Of a DNA stretch of 64,000 bases, positions 41,201 to 48,297 are shown piece after piece (within the stretch, counting starts at the first letter, position 1; every line of letters begins with the position of its first letter). The stretch spans positions 18,640,201 through 18,704,200 of the forward strand of contig OZ024888.1 in assembly GCA_964017195.1 (NCBI GenBank). The letters are read 5' to 3'. The DNA comes from Siderastrea radians (Eukaryota > Cnidaria > Anthozoa > Scleractinia > Rhizangiidae). The notes beneath the pieces are model-generated. The model did not search any database, was not told where the DNA came from, and worked only from the letters and a program-made list of their open reading frames with translations. The position numbers and the translations under genes were made by a program.

Positions 41201-42444
41201 CCAAAAAAGTCTCGATGACACGACCCGCAACGTTGAGTGGCTTTCAGGTGTCGGGGGTACGCATATTGAAAGTCCGGACAATCTTTCTGTCGACAGGCTC
41301 CACACACCTTGGTCTTGGTGCATCGATGCCGTTCCTCATGGTCATAGGGTTTCCAACAATCCGCACACACATAACTGGACCCAAAAAATCCTGGCAATTT
41401 GGTGATGACATCATAATGGTCTTGGTTGTGCAACAGGATCAGTTGTTTGTCTCGTGGGGGACCAAATGTCGTGATGTGAAACGATCGCTGCGCATCGACC
41501 AACAGGATCTGGTAACCGGTGAGGGAGGGAGCTTGACTGAATTGGGTCAAGGCATCATACCCACAGGGACCGAAGGGTACCTGGGCTTCATTCTGGAGGT
41601 CCCAAGCGAGGGTTCTCTGCAGGGGCCTTCCTTTGCAGATGCTGTTGTAGTTCGGGTGCTGGTCCACGCGAGCTTTGGCGACCACAAGGGCTCTAGCACA
41701 ACAGAGCTCATCATCATTTTGAATGCGGATGACCGACCGTTTGTTGGTTGTCAACAGGGTCATGGTGGGATGGCCTGGTTTCCCACGACGGGGTCTGCCG
41801 GTACCTTGAGGCGCATGATGAACTTGCGTGATGGACACTTGAAAGGAATCGTCCATTTCAAATTGTTCGTTGCTGTTGAGGGCTTGGGCTAAACGTTGGA
41901 ACAGAGCTTCCACCCGTTCTGTGTCTCGGCGCCATTCCCCTGCCCGTAATCCCCATCCCTGAAAATTATTGTGCAGGCGATCGGAGGCGATGGTAAAGTA
42001 GAGTCGATCTTGATCGTGGAGGTCAGGCGTGGTGGTTAACACTTGATGGACGGCTCGACGTAATCCCTCTTGGAGAGCATGGGTTATATTTTGGCCTGGA
42101 AGCAAGTTCCCCCTTTGACGTAACTGGGTCTTGAAATGACGTTCTTGTACCCCCATGCGATCACTCTTCCGATTCACAAAAGGTTCTAAGTCAAATTGGA
42201 AGGTAACGTGTTCAGAGGGATCCAATCCACCCCCACTTTGTTCCCATTGGTCCAAGGCCTCTTGACAAATGGCGTCGTCACTGTCCGTCATGTTTTCGAG
42301 GCAAATTAAAGGTCCCACACAGGAATGTGTTGTCTCTTCTTCTTCTGGCTCTGTATCCGACATATCTAATCCGAGCATGGCTAAAACCTCATGGTGGGCG
42401 AGGCCACTTGGCCCCGCCACATCGTCGTCTTCTTGTGAGGACAT
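38257..42444 (-). CDS. Protein-primed family B DNA polymerase, OTU-like N-terminus
   Basis: 1,395 residues from ATG 42444. N-terminal part: a Cys in DELCCARAL (~243) and a His in DHYDVI (~341) with strands between, an OTU-protease-like arrangement. Next is an array of zinc knuckles (CADC...CGAC...CGSC...CPDC...CPSC, ~360-490), a basic linker, exo I FFDIEAMQ (~537), exo II AHNFQGYDGFF (~594) and exo III YCSSDVRLL (~720). A VDGYCPDTHTVYEFQGCF insert (~843-860) is followed by motif A YIDVTSLYPW (~964), motif B LNSMWGKFGQR (~1157) and motif C YFDTDSVIY (~1250). Complete and apparently functional. Its 3' third lies in the TIR. Confidence 0.95.
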   Translation of the reverse strand: MSSQEDDDVAGPSGLAHHEVLAMLGLDMSDTEPEEEETTHSCVGPLICLENMTDSDDAICQEALDQWEQSGGGLDPSEHVTFQFDLEPFVNRKSDRMGVQERHFKTQLRQRGNLLPGQNITHALQEGLRRAVHQVLTTTPDLHDQDRLYFTIASDRLHNNFQGWGLRAGEWRRDTERVEALFQRLAQALNSNEQFEMDDSFQVSITQVHHAPQGTGRPRRGKPGHPTMTLLTTNKRSVIRIQNDDELCCARALVVAKARVDQHPNYNSICKGRPLQRTLAWDLQNEAQVPFGPCGYDALTQFSQAPSLTGYQILLVDAQRSFHITTFGPPRDKQLILLHNQDHYDVITKLPGFFGSSYVCADCWKPYDHEERHRCTKTKVCGACRQKDCPDFQYAYPRHLKATQRCGSCHRDFFGPACKEAHASKTHAGKPITGLQTSSVCSQRYRCPDCYQQNVGLSRIQRHRCFHIDCPSCHQYVDAEDHRCFIQRAPKPQDQKKKRKRTRQKGPRAKRGAAAAEPPASSSEDEDDLPPLHVFFDIEAMQPQEKHLANLVVAETEDNDEPKPFPGLTCIRDFLEWLDTLTLHDTRQVNVIAHNFQGYDGFFIIQEYYGDNRIVQQLRNGCKLLEIKHDRIRFIDSMSFFQMPLSAFPKTFGLTELCKGYFPHKFNIPDHQQYVGILPSRDYYMPETMTLEGRQAFETWHQQQRDQGVVFHFQQELLAYCSSDVRLLKQGCLTFKRMFEDLTGFNPFDHVTIASACNRDLRMNRMIPNSIASEPAGPKGWRNNHINHSLPAIQWLTWCDHQLRQRALQDLTPADLLANAHPEPQYIQHARNQGEYKIPGTNIHVDGYCPDTHTVYEFQGCFTHGCPVCYPHRYEKHPRNHDRTMQDVYDATQDKVQKLTDQGYNVLQMWGCEWDHLRDTHPEIDAFVRELNFIHPLEPREAFCGGRTNAIKLYHHITPGQKIHYIDVTSLYPWVNKNSVYPKGHPKIIFAPGHTDIHQYFGLIQCKILPPRELYHPVLPYRHGDKLLFPLCAHCVKEEMDKPLLDRSYHCHHSDQQRALTSTWCSPELVKAVELGYQVQYIYEAWHFEETCEGLFADYVNTWLKIKQEASGWPKDDMTEQQKQHYIEQYFLHEGIQLEYDNIKKNPGLRTLAKLMLNSMWGKFGQRLNKTQIQAFHDPQVFHRFLDSDVLDVRHVSVINDDMVEVHYQNQKEDIRVSPNLNIFVACFTTCHARLKLYTALEALGERVLYFDTDSVIYLEETPAQFKPTLGCYLGDFTSEIDHDEYIQEFVSGGPKNYGYSSNKGKVECKVRGFRLNSEGHAQLNYDVMRQNVLDEIKKPLLKPRQTQIIKTHQIVRDPKHYLLYTFPEYKQYQLVFDKRVVDPVTFQTYPYGYQ

Positions 42445-42683
42445 GATCAGATGAACTGACTGGAGCTCGGGGTTGGTTTTTTATAGAGAACCAAAATGTC
42501 ACGTGGGAGGGGAAGGAGCCAATCACTAAATAGGGTGCCCCCTAGAGAGGGGGTGCCCTAGGGAGGGGTGGGACGGGGTGGGGGGGACCCCCCTCCCCCC
42601 TCTCTAATTAGGGTCCATGGGGCATCACGGGAAGGAATAAGTCCCTATAAAAGAAATCGAATCGCCGGCGGAGTCATCTCAAA
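42445..42683. promoter_or_regulatory. Divergent promoter region, Polinton 2
   Basis: Separates PolB (minus) from the plus-strand acidic/basic gene pair. TATAAAAA on the minus strand (42478-42485) is 34 bp upstream of the PolB ATG; TATAAAAG on the plus strand (42646-42653) is 31 bp upstream of ATG 42684. The middle is a G/C-run-rich tract (42530-42600). Confidence 0.7.
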
Positions 42684-43088
42684 ATGGACTCTCACCATGA
42701 GAATTTGTTAAAAGAGTTTGAAACGTTTGAAGCGGATTTAGAAGTGGATGAGATTTTGAAGAAAGTCAAGGAGGAGTTGACACTGGACTCAAGTGTCACT
42801 GAGTTTGGGGAGAAGCTGAAAGAGAGGGAGCAGCTCAAAGGGGCAGCTCAGGCAACCCGGGCAGCACGAGCCACTTACTTCCATCAGCTGTGCTACCCTC
42901 AATACACCTGTGACTGGTACATCCAGGGCCTCGACTTCTGCTGCCCCTATTGGCGCTATGAGTTTAAGCGCCCAGCTACCCCTCCGCCAGCACCGCCCCC
43001 CTCGCCCGAGGTCTCCCGTAAGCGAGGGCCTCCGTCGCAGCAACCGACAACGCAGGACGTACCGATCAAACAACGACGACGACGTTGA
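42684..43088 (+). CDS. Acidic protein with Cys/Trp cluster, unknown
   Basis: 134 residues from ATG 42684. The acidic helical N-terminus (LKEFETFEADLEVDEILKKV) is followed by a striking cluster HQLCYPQYTCDWYIQGLDF then CCPYW (~70-95), and a proline-rich then RRRR end. It is not a family I can name; the Cys/Trp spacing could bind zinc. It overlaps the next frame (43088 back to at least 42958) and might be its N-terminal part if a frame change or splice exists. It has its own TATA box. Confidence 0.6.
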   Translation: MDSHHENLLKEFETFEADLEVDEILKKVKEELTLDSSVTEFGEKLKEREQLKGAAQATRAARATYFHQLCYPQYTCDWYIQGLDFCCPYWRYEFKRPATPPPAPPPSPEVSRKRGPPSQQPTTQDVPIKQRRRR

Positions 43089-44247
43089 CTCTGACCCAGA
43101 CGACGTTGACGACAAGGACGAGGACTATGTCCCTGACGACAACGACCTTAACGACTCTGAGCCAGACGAGGACTTGGACGACATAGACTATGACCCTGAC
43201 GACGACGAAACGACAGAGTTACTGACGAAAGACGAACGACGACGGAGACGGAACGCTATCAAAAAAGCTAGGTACAATGCCCGCTACCCAGAGAAAGCCC
43301 GAGCGAGGAATATTCGCAAAAAAGCCAACTACCGGCACAAGTACCCTGAGAAAGTGCATGCTGCCAAAAAACAATACGTAGAACAATATGCGGATCGAGT
43401 GCGGGAGTCCAAAAGGCGTTATGAGGAGACGCATAAGGAGGAACGGCGTGCCGCCAAAAAACAATGGGCCCGAAACAACCCAGCAAGTCGTGCCGTAAGC
43501 GATCGGAAGTATAAAGAGAAAAACAAGGAACGTATCAGACTCCGAGATCGAGAGTATCGTCAAAAGAATCGTGCACGAATATTGGCCTACAACAGAATGT
43601 ACAACAGAAGTGAAAAAGGAAGGGCGGCTCGTCGGAGTTATTATGCTGCGAACCGAGAGAACCTGCTGGCGCAAAGAAGAGAGTACTACTGGGATAACCG
43701 CGAGAAGATCCTGGAGAAATCAATAAGGTACTACAACAAAAGGAAGAAGGAGGTGTCTCGTCCCAAACCACTGCGGGTGGTATTGACTGATTGTAGAACG
43801 CAACCTTCTCTGGAAACGTATTTGAATGACTTTTGTGCCTCCTTACCTTCTGTAGAGAGACAGAAAACGGAAGAGAAAATCAAAGCATTGGGACCCTTGA
43901 AATTGACCATTCCCTTGGAGGACTTTATAAAAACCATACCGAAAACCTTTGAGAACATTTCTTTTTCTGAATCATTTCTTGAGGATTATACTCTCACGGA
44001 TATGGATTCGGGGGATGCGCAAGTCATGGACCCCCCTGACTTAAGCCCCCCTGACTTGGACCCCTCTGACTTGGAGGACTTTTCGTCTTTGTTGCAGAAC
44101 ATATCGCCTGACGAGTGGACCGAGTTACTGAGGGATGTGGAGGACTCTTGTTCCTTTGATCTGGAGGCATTGGTGCCCCCCGAAGACCTCGTTCATGACA
44201 TGTCACCCGACGAGGGGGTGGATTTAATGTATGATTTAGTAATGTAA
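42958..44247 (+). CDS. Repeat-rich basic protein with acidic flanks
   Basis: 429 residues from the first ATG (42958); the frame is open earlier. An acidic Asp-rich stretch precedes a ~190-residue, very basic region made of about ten degenerate 15-22-residue units (NARYPEKARARNIRKKA, RHKYPEKVHAAKKQY, KEKNKERIRLRDREYRQKNR), predicted helical. The C-terminus is acidic with repeated PPDL motifs and SPDEW/SPDEG. Such Tyr/Asn/Pro-Glu-Lys repeats occur in several metazoan element-linked proteins; function unknown, nucleic-acid binding plausible. Transcribed divergently from PolB. Confidence 0.6.
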   Translation: MSLSAQLPLRQHRPPRPRSPVSEGLRRSNRQRRTYRSNNDDDVDSDPDDVDDKDEDYVPDDNDLNDSEPDEDLDDIDYDPDDDETTELLTKDERRRRRNAIKKARYNARYPEKARARNIRKKANYRHKYPEKVHAAKKQYVEQYADRVRESKRRYEETHKEERRAAKKQWARNNPASRAVSDRKYKEKNKERIRLRDREYRQKNRARILAYNRMYNRSEKGRAARRSYYAANRENLLAQRREYYWDNREKILEKSIRYYNKRKKEVSRPKPLRVVLTDCRTQPSLETYLNDFCASLPSVERQKTEEKIKALGPLKLTIPLEDFIKTIPKTFENISFSESFLEDYTLTDMDSGDAQVMDPPDLSPPDLDPSDLEDFSSLLQNISPDEWTELLRDVEDSCSFDLEALVPPEDLVHDMSPDEGVDLMYDLVM

Positions 44248-44701
44248 AACATTTTTCGTTTCCGTATTTGACAGAACATGCCATCGTGACATTTGTGGTA
44301 GAACGATCAAAGAGACAGTGACATTTTTTTATCAACGTGGATCATTTTTTGTCTACATCACAAGGGGTTCTCCAGAATCCTGTTTGAGACAGTACAATGA
44401 ACTTGGTCGCAAGAGGCAATGAACTTGGTCACAAGGAGTTCTCCAGAATCCTGTTTGAGAATCCTGTTTGAGACACGAACTATAGAAGACTACAGAACTG
44501 CAGAATAACAATCAGACATTGTCATTTATTTATTTGTCAACAAGGTATATAGGGGGTCTATACCTCAATGGGTTCTCCAGAATCCTGTTTGAGAATCCTG
44601 ACACGACATCTTTGTTTTGAGACAGTACTAAGGAACCAATCAGACATTTTCATTTTTTATTGACACAACAAATGGTAGGGGGGTGTCATTAAAGTGTTTT
44701 T
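44248..44701. other. Convergent intergenic region with direct repeats
   Basis: TTCTCCAGAATCCTGTTTGA occurs at about 44368, 44439 and 44573, with partial copies. It lies between convergent genes and probably holds both 3' ends. A minus-strand frame at 44024-44335 is a shadow of the plus-strand gene. Confidence 0.6.
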
Positions 44702-45061
44702 TTACAATTTTAAACGTTTCTTGGCTTGCATGATTTTCTTGACCACCCGTTCCGTCTTGGTTTTCTTGCCGGGTAATTTATCAATGGCTTGGATCATCTT
44801 GGTATCGGCTTTCCATTTGTCTTGCAAATTCTTGGCACGGCTGTAATCAATGTCGTGTTGTTTCGCAATCCGGTCCAAGCGATTTTTACCGGGGTCCCCA
44901 CGTTTGAGACGTTTGGCTAAATGCGTCCCAGGGCCCATGTATTGATAGCCAGGCCAATGAAATTCTTTGCCGGTTTTAGCAATCCATTTTTGGACATCCA
45001 AGGCCCCTCCGCGTTGGGTGCGTTTCCGTTTGATACCCCTTCTCCTCCTGTGGGTGGGCAT
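44702..45061 (-). CDS. Short PLA2-domain virion protein
   Basis: 119 residues from ATG 45061. A very basic leader ends in TQRGGALDV (16-23); then WPGYQYMGPGT (~36-46) gives the calcium loop, and AKQHDIDYSRA (His69-Asp70) the catalytic helix of a parvovirus-type PLA2. The C-terminus is lysine-rich. The QRGG|A position aligns with LDGG|G of the Polinton 1 PLA2 protein, so both may be cut just before the enzyme domain. It lies 3 bp after the neighbouring gene and is likely packaged in the virion (inference). Confidence 0.82.
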   Translation of the reverse strand: MPTHRRRRGIKRKRTQRGGALDVQKWIAKTGKEFHWPGYQYMGPGTHLAKRLKRGDPGKNRLDRIAKQHDIDYSRAKNLQDKWKADTKMIQAIDKLPGKKTKTERVVKKIMQAKKRLKL

Positions 45062-45064
45062 CGT

Positions 45065-45724
45065 TTACTCACTGTCGTAATCCAATCGACGTCGTAACTT
45101 TTTGCCTCGGTGCCAATCTTCCCAACCGGGTAAGGGTTTTAATGCTTGCACTTCACGGGAGACGCCTTTGCCTTTGCCTTTGCCTTTGCCTTTGCCCCAA
45201 GGACTCTCAGCTATCTTTTTTTCCAAGGTCTTGCGACGTTCTCGAATGGTTTCTAAACGCGATTGTAGATCCCCTCGACTAGTGGATGGGCTCCCTTTCT
45301 TGACAATGGGAATCTTACTAGTGGTGGCTGCTCCTTTGCCTTTCTTGGTGGTTGGGGTAATGGTAGGTTTGGGCGTCGACGGGCTGCCTTTTATCATGCG
45401 CTTCAACCATTGTTCCACGGGCCCCGTCACCAAATCCCCGGCTTCTTCTTCTTCGTCTTCGCCTGGCGGGGCCCCCGGGGCACCCACTCCCACGCCTCCG
45501 GGAAATTGACGAATGCGTTTGGTTAACTTGATTAATTCTTGACTCAACGGTTTGGTTTGAGCATTGACCAGGGCCGGGGGTAATTCGGGATTGGCCAACA
45601 AGACATGTTTTTTAGCGGCCAGCGTCGCGGCTTTGTTCAACAAGGCATTTTCGGTGAGTTCTCCTTTGTAATATTGAACGAGTTGTTCCAAGTCCTTGTG
45701 GGGAATCATGTAGACCTCATCCAT
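45065..45724 (-). CDS. Conserved minor virion-like protein, unknown
   Basis: 219 residues from ATG 45724. The N-terminal ~75 residues look conserved and helical (MIPHKDLEQLVQYYKGELTE, NKAATLAAKKHVLL, LIKLTKRIRQFPGG). Then comes a low-complexity acidic/Pro/Thr/Ser region and a KGKGKGKGKG run encoded by a short repeat at 45170-45196. The block resembles a small protein family found beside PLA2 genes in cnidarian Polintons (memory of family, not a search). It overlaps the next upstream gene by 19 bp. Confidence 0.55.
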   Translation of the reverse strand: MDEVYMIPHKDLEQLVQYYKGELTENALLNKAATLAAKKHVLLANPELPPALVNAQTKPLSQELIKLTKRIRQFPGGVGVGAPGAPPGEDEEEEAGDLVTGPVEQWLKRMIKGSPSTPKPTITPTTKKGKGAATTSKIPIVKKGSPSTSRGDLQSRLETIRERRKTLEKKIAESPWGKGKGKGKGKGVSREVQALKPLPGWEDWHRGKKLRRRLDYDSE

Positions 45725-45945
45725 GGGGGTTGACTACACTCGGAGCAAAGTTCCCCGTCTTCTATCTCACGGCAGCTCTCACAAAGGCGGGACCTCAACA
45801 TATGTTGGTACTCTCGATACAACAGGTGATATTTATGCTTCCAATAATGACACTCGTCTTTCCACTGGTCGGTGGCCCGATTGGCCTCTTGTAACAGGGT
45901 GATCCATGTGGCCAGGGTTAACGGGTCGGTCGAGCACATTGACAT
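45706..45945 (-). CDS. Small protein with two CxxC pairs
   Basis: 79 residues if ATG 45945 is used; the frame extends further but without an ATG. Helical and aromatic (YWKHKYHLLYREYQHML), then CESCREIEDGELCSECSQ, two CxxC pairs spaced like a small zinc ribbon. Overlaps both neighbours slightly, as is common in this block. Function unknown. Confidence 0.55.
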   Translation of the reverse strand: MSMCSTDPLTLATWITLLQEANRATDQWKDECHYWKHKYHLLYREYQHMLRSRLCESCREIEDGELCSECSQPPWMRST

Positions 45946-46244
45946 AACACCTCGTGAAGTCCTTGAAACAAACCGCGTCCTTTTTGTTGAACCAACCACG
46001 CCCGACGTTTTTTGACGGAATGTCGACGACGTCCCAAATCGCGTAGCACCTTTTTATAGGGTTGAAGTTTAGCCAGCATGGGTGGGGTGACGGGAATCTT
46101 GTTTTTTAAGAAGTTCAAAACCAATTCACTCACAGCATTGATTTGATCGGCATTGGCATGTTGTAACAACTCTTGACGTTTGGAACCATTGGCTTCTTGT
46201 AACATGGACCGTAAAAACGGTAATTGACGTCGAAGACGTTGCAT
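45918..46244 (-). CDS. Conserved small basic Polinton protein
   Basis: 108 residues from ATG 46244. Pattern: LRSMLQEANGSKRQELLQHA, INAVSELVLNFLK, LTP-like PVTPPMLAKLQPYKK, VLRDLGRRRHSVKKRR, LVQQKGRGLFQGL. This resembles a small protein found in many cnidarian and arthropod Polintons, whose usual ending is QKGGFL; here the end is QKGRGLF. Role unknown, probably a virion component. A TATAAAA box on the minus strand lies at 46296-46302. Confidence 0.65.
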   Translation of the reverse strand: MQRLRRQLPFLRSMLQEANGSKRQELLQHANADQINAVSELVLNFLKNKIPVTPPMLAKLQPYKKVLRDLGRRRHSVKKRRAWLVQQKGRGLFQGLHEVLCQCARPTR

Positions 46245-46247
46245 CGT

Positions 46248-46415
46248 TTATCGGTGACGACGACGATAGCGTTGATTGGCTTTTTGGATTGTGCGTTTTA
46301 TACGTTTATCCGTTTCCAAGGCCACGGCTTTCCCCAATCCTACCATGGCAGGGACCAATAGGTTTAAAAAACCGCCTCGTTGACGACGACGGCGTCGTCT
46401 TCTCCTCCTCACCAT
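46248..46415 (-). CDS. 55-residue pX-like basic protein
   Basis: ATG 46415 to TAA 46248. Nine consecutive arginines, then QRGGFLNLLVPAMVGLG, then a basic tail ending RRRH. The Arg-rich leader plus GG followed by a hydrophobic helix resembles adenovirus core peptide X/mu organisation. It overlaps the upstream gene by 7 bp (46409-46415). The high Arg content could be partly due to the CGT-rich composition, but the frame, ATG and overlap fit the block. Confidence 0.55.
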   Translation of the reverse strand: MVRRRRRRRRRQRGGFLNLLVPAMVGLGKAVALETDKRIKRTIQKANQRYRRRHR

Positions 46416-46738
46416 GGTCGACCCGTCAATAGACGTTGAAGGGCTTTGTCTTGTTTGATGAGGTCTTGCGTCTCTTTATAGCCTTGACGGGTATTGCGTT
46501 TGAAATCGGACCACCAACCCCCACCTCGTTGTCGTCGGTAATGTTGTACATTATCGGTAATGCCTTTCAAGGCTTGCCCGCCTAATTTGCCTAAAGCCAG
46601 TCCAAACCCAGGCGCAGGGCCTGAGAGAAACATACTCATACCATGGGCAATTTTATCCACCAAACGGGGTTTGCGACGCATTAAAGCCCCTCCTCGTTGT
46701 TTCCTTTTTCTGCGTCGTCGTCGTCGTTGGACGGCCAT
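46409..46738 (-). CDS. Basic virion-like protein with two GG sites
   Basis: 109 residues from ATG 46738. Basic leader VQRRRRRRKRKQRGGALMRR; a hydrophobic middle (FLSGPAPGFGLALGKLGG); a second site YRRQRGGGWW; then a helical end (DLIKQDKALQRLLTGRPW). Two QRGG sites suggest processing into three peptides by the element's protease. A TATA-like ATAAAAA (46772-46778, minus strand) lies 34 bp upstream. Confidence 0.6.
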   Translation of the reverse strand: MAVQRRRRRRKRKQRGGALMRRKPRLVDKIAHGMSMFLSGPAPGFGLALGKLGGQALKGITDNVQHYRRQRGGGWWSDFKRNTRQGYKETQDLIKQDKALQRLLTGRPW

Positions 46739-47343
46739 GGTTCTAAGAGTGTCGGACTGGGAGGGAGCGGCTTTTTATGGATCCAGTAGTCTTTGGGTTT
46801 CAAGGGACGAGGACATCCATCTACATAGCATAGAGCTTCCAAGGGTTGGTAGACAAAATGACGATGGTACTCTTGGAGACATCGTTTGGGTAACGGAGGG
46901 GTGAAATCCACAATGGTATCATCCAAGGTTTGCATCTTGATTAAAAATCCTTCCAGGTCCTCCAAGGGGACACCTCGCACATAGGTTTTCAATTCGGTCA
47001 AGGCTTTGGCATAGGTGGTAAACGCAAATCGACTCATGGTCACTTTAAATCGGTACTGTTTAAAATCATTCCATCCTTTGACCACGGTGCCCACCGCCGC
47101 CAAACACGCTACCAACGTACTGTTCTCCAAAAGGGGGCCAGCAATCATGCCCGCGGCCATCAGGAGTAAGGCCAGGCCATTGAACAAGGCATTGATACAC
47201 TTGTAATGATTCAACATTTTGCGATAACACCACCATTGTTGATGGTAAAAGGCATACAAGGAATCCATGCGTTGTAACAAATCCGGTGGGAAGGGGATGC
47301 CAGGACGTCGAGATCCATTCAATAACGACACGACGGTTTTCAT
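46681..47343 (-). CDS. Two-helix membrane protein (SLATT-like), unknown
   Basis: 220 residues from ATG 47343. Two hydrophobic segments, INALFNGLALLLMAAGMIAG and NSTLVACLAAVGTVVKG (~48-90), flanked by long amphipathic helices (YAFYHQQWWCYRKMLNHY before; YAKALTELKTYV after). This layout resembles SLATT-type membrane proteins. The acidic C-terminus overlaps the next gene by 58 bp. Function unknown; perhaps a virion or replication membrane protein. Confidence 0.55.
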   Translation of the reverse strand: MKTVVSLLNGSRRPGIPFPPDLLQRMDSLYAFYHQQWWCYRKMLNHYKCINALFNGLALLLMAAGMIAGPLLENSTLVACLAAVGTVVKGWNDFKQYRFKVTMSRFAFTTYAKALTELKTYVRGVPLEDLEGFLIKMQTLDDTIVDFTPPLPKRCLQEYHRHFVYQPLEALCYVDGCPRPLKPKDYWIHKKPLPPSPTLLEPWPSNDDDDAEKGNNEEGL

Positions 47344-47345
47344 CC

Positions 47346-48257
47346 TCACGGCGAGACCCGGGACGACGAGGTTTGTACGCTCGGGGCGCCTCCTTGTTTA
47401 TAACTGGTCACAATGCTATTGGTCATGGTCACATTAGCAATTTCACGTCCTTGGGCCAATTGTTCTTGATCTTGTAATAGCATCCGTAAACGTCGTTGTA
47501 AATCGGCTTGACGCAAGGTACGTGGGGGTGTACTATCGCTCCAAGATCCTCGAGGGGTAGCTGGATTGGAGGCAGGTGTCAAAGGCGACGTGGGGGTATT
47601 TCGTCGTCGTCCTCGTATGCGTCTCGGGCGTCGTCCACGACGACCCCCTCCACCACCACCACCACCACCACCACCACCACCACCACCACCGCCGCCGCCA
47701 CCGCCGCCACCGGCGCCACCGGCGCCACCAGCACCTCCACCACCACCACCACCACCAGCACCAGCAGCACCACCACGTCCAGCACCCCCACCACCACCAC
47801 CACGTCCAGCACCCCCACCACCACCACGTCCACCGCCACGTCCACCACGTCCGCGTCCACCACCACCACCTCCGGCACCCGCGGCTGTCAATAATCGGGC
47901 GCTCCCCTGACTAAGTGGGGTTCGCGCTCCGGACGACAAGCCAGCGCTCCCCCTACTAAGCGGAGTGTCCACGGAAGACGGCGGGGTAGTCTGGGGGCTA
48001 CGGAACGACTGACTTCCTGGGCTTCCTACCCCCGCGGGGGAAGAGGTTCTATACGCCGAAGGGGAGGGCAACTGGTCCACATACGCGATCATGTCCTCGA
48101 CGGTCATTTGATCAAAGGCTTGGTCGATCAAGCTTGAGTCCCCTGTATCCAAAATTTCCTGGATGGTGCCTGGGGACACTTGGTTGCTGCCGGACGCTCC
48201 GACCCCCGCAGGGGTCGTGGTATCGTACGATTGCGGAGGTTGACGGTCATCGGCCAT
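47346..48257 (-). CDS. Polyglycine/RGG-rich protein
   Basis: 303 residues from ATG 48257 (MADDRQPP). The N-terminal ~120 residues are Ser/Pro/Thr-rich with two TPAGVG/SPAGVG motifs and short acidic helices (VEDMIAYVDQL). Then comes ~110 residues almost entirely Gly with Arg and Ala (RGRGGRGGGRGG), then RRGRRPRRIRGRRR, then a Ser/Thr-rich tail and a helix (ADLQRRLRMLLQDQEQLAQ). The Gly tract is encoded by GGT/GGC triplets forming a microsatellite (plus-strand ACC run, 47640-47880). RGG-box RNA binding is possible but unproven. TATAAA at 48297-48302. Confidence 0.55.
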   Translation of the reverse strand: MADDRQPPQSYDTTTPAGVGASGSNQVSPGTIQEILDTGDSSLIDQAFDQMTVEDMIAYVDQLPSPSAYRTSSPAGVGSPGSQSFRSPQTTPPSSVDTPLSRGSAGLSSGARTPLSQGSARLLTAAGAGGGGGGRGRGGRGGGRGGGGGAGRGGGGGGAGRGGAAGAGGGGGGGGAGGAGGAGGGGGGGGGGGGGGGGGGGGGGGRRGRRPRRIRGRRRNTPTSPLTPASNPATPRGSWSDSTPPRTLRQADLQRRLRMLLQDQEQLAQGREIANVTMTNSIVTSYKQGGAPSVQTSSSRVSP

Positions 48258-48297
48258 GCTCACTCTCTTTTCCGGTTCCAAAGGGGGTGTCGTGCCT

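Noticed and set aside
40933..41892. 319-codon plus-strand frame opposite PolB 2, and other long antisense frames (39376-39999, 39336-39989)
   Set aside because: They run antisense to, or in another frame of, the conserved PolB gene; no domain, and their openness follows from PolB codon use.
43017..43040. A tiny intron (GTAAGC...GCAG) joining the frames at 42684 and 42910
   Set aside because: Only 23 bp, far below a workable intron, and removing it does not bring the two frames into register.
44024..44335. 103-codon minus-strand frame
   Set aside because: Overlaps the acidic end of the plus-strand gene; composition is the mirror of its PPDL repeats.
47508..47914. Poly-Pro, poly-Thr and poly-His frames on the plus strand
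   Set aside because: Frame shadows of the trinucleotide repeat that encodes the polyglycine tract on the other strand.
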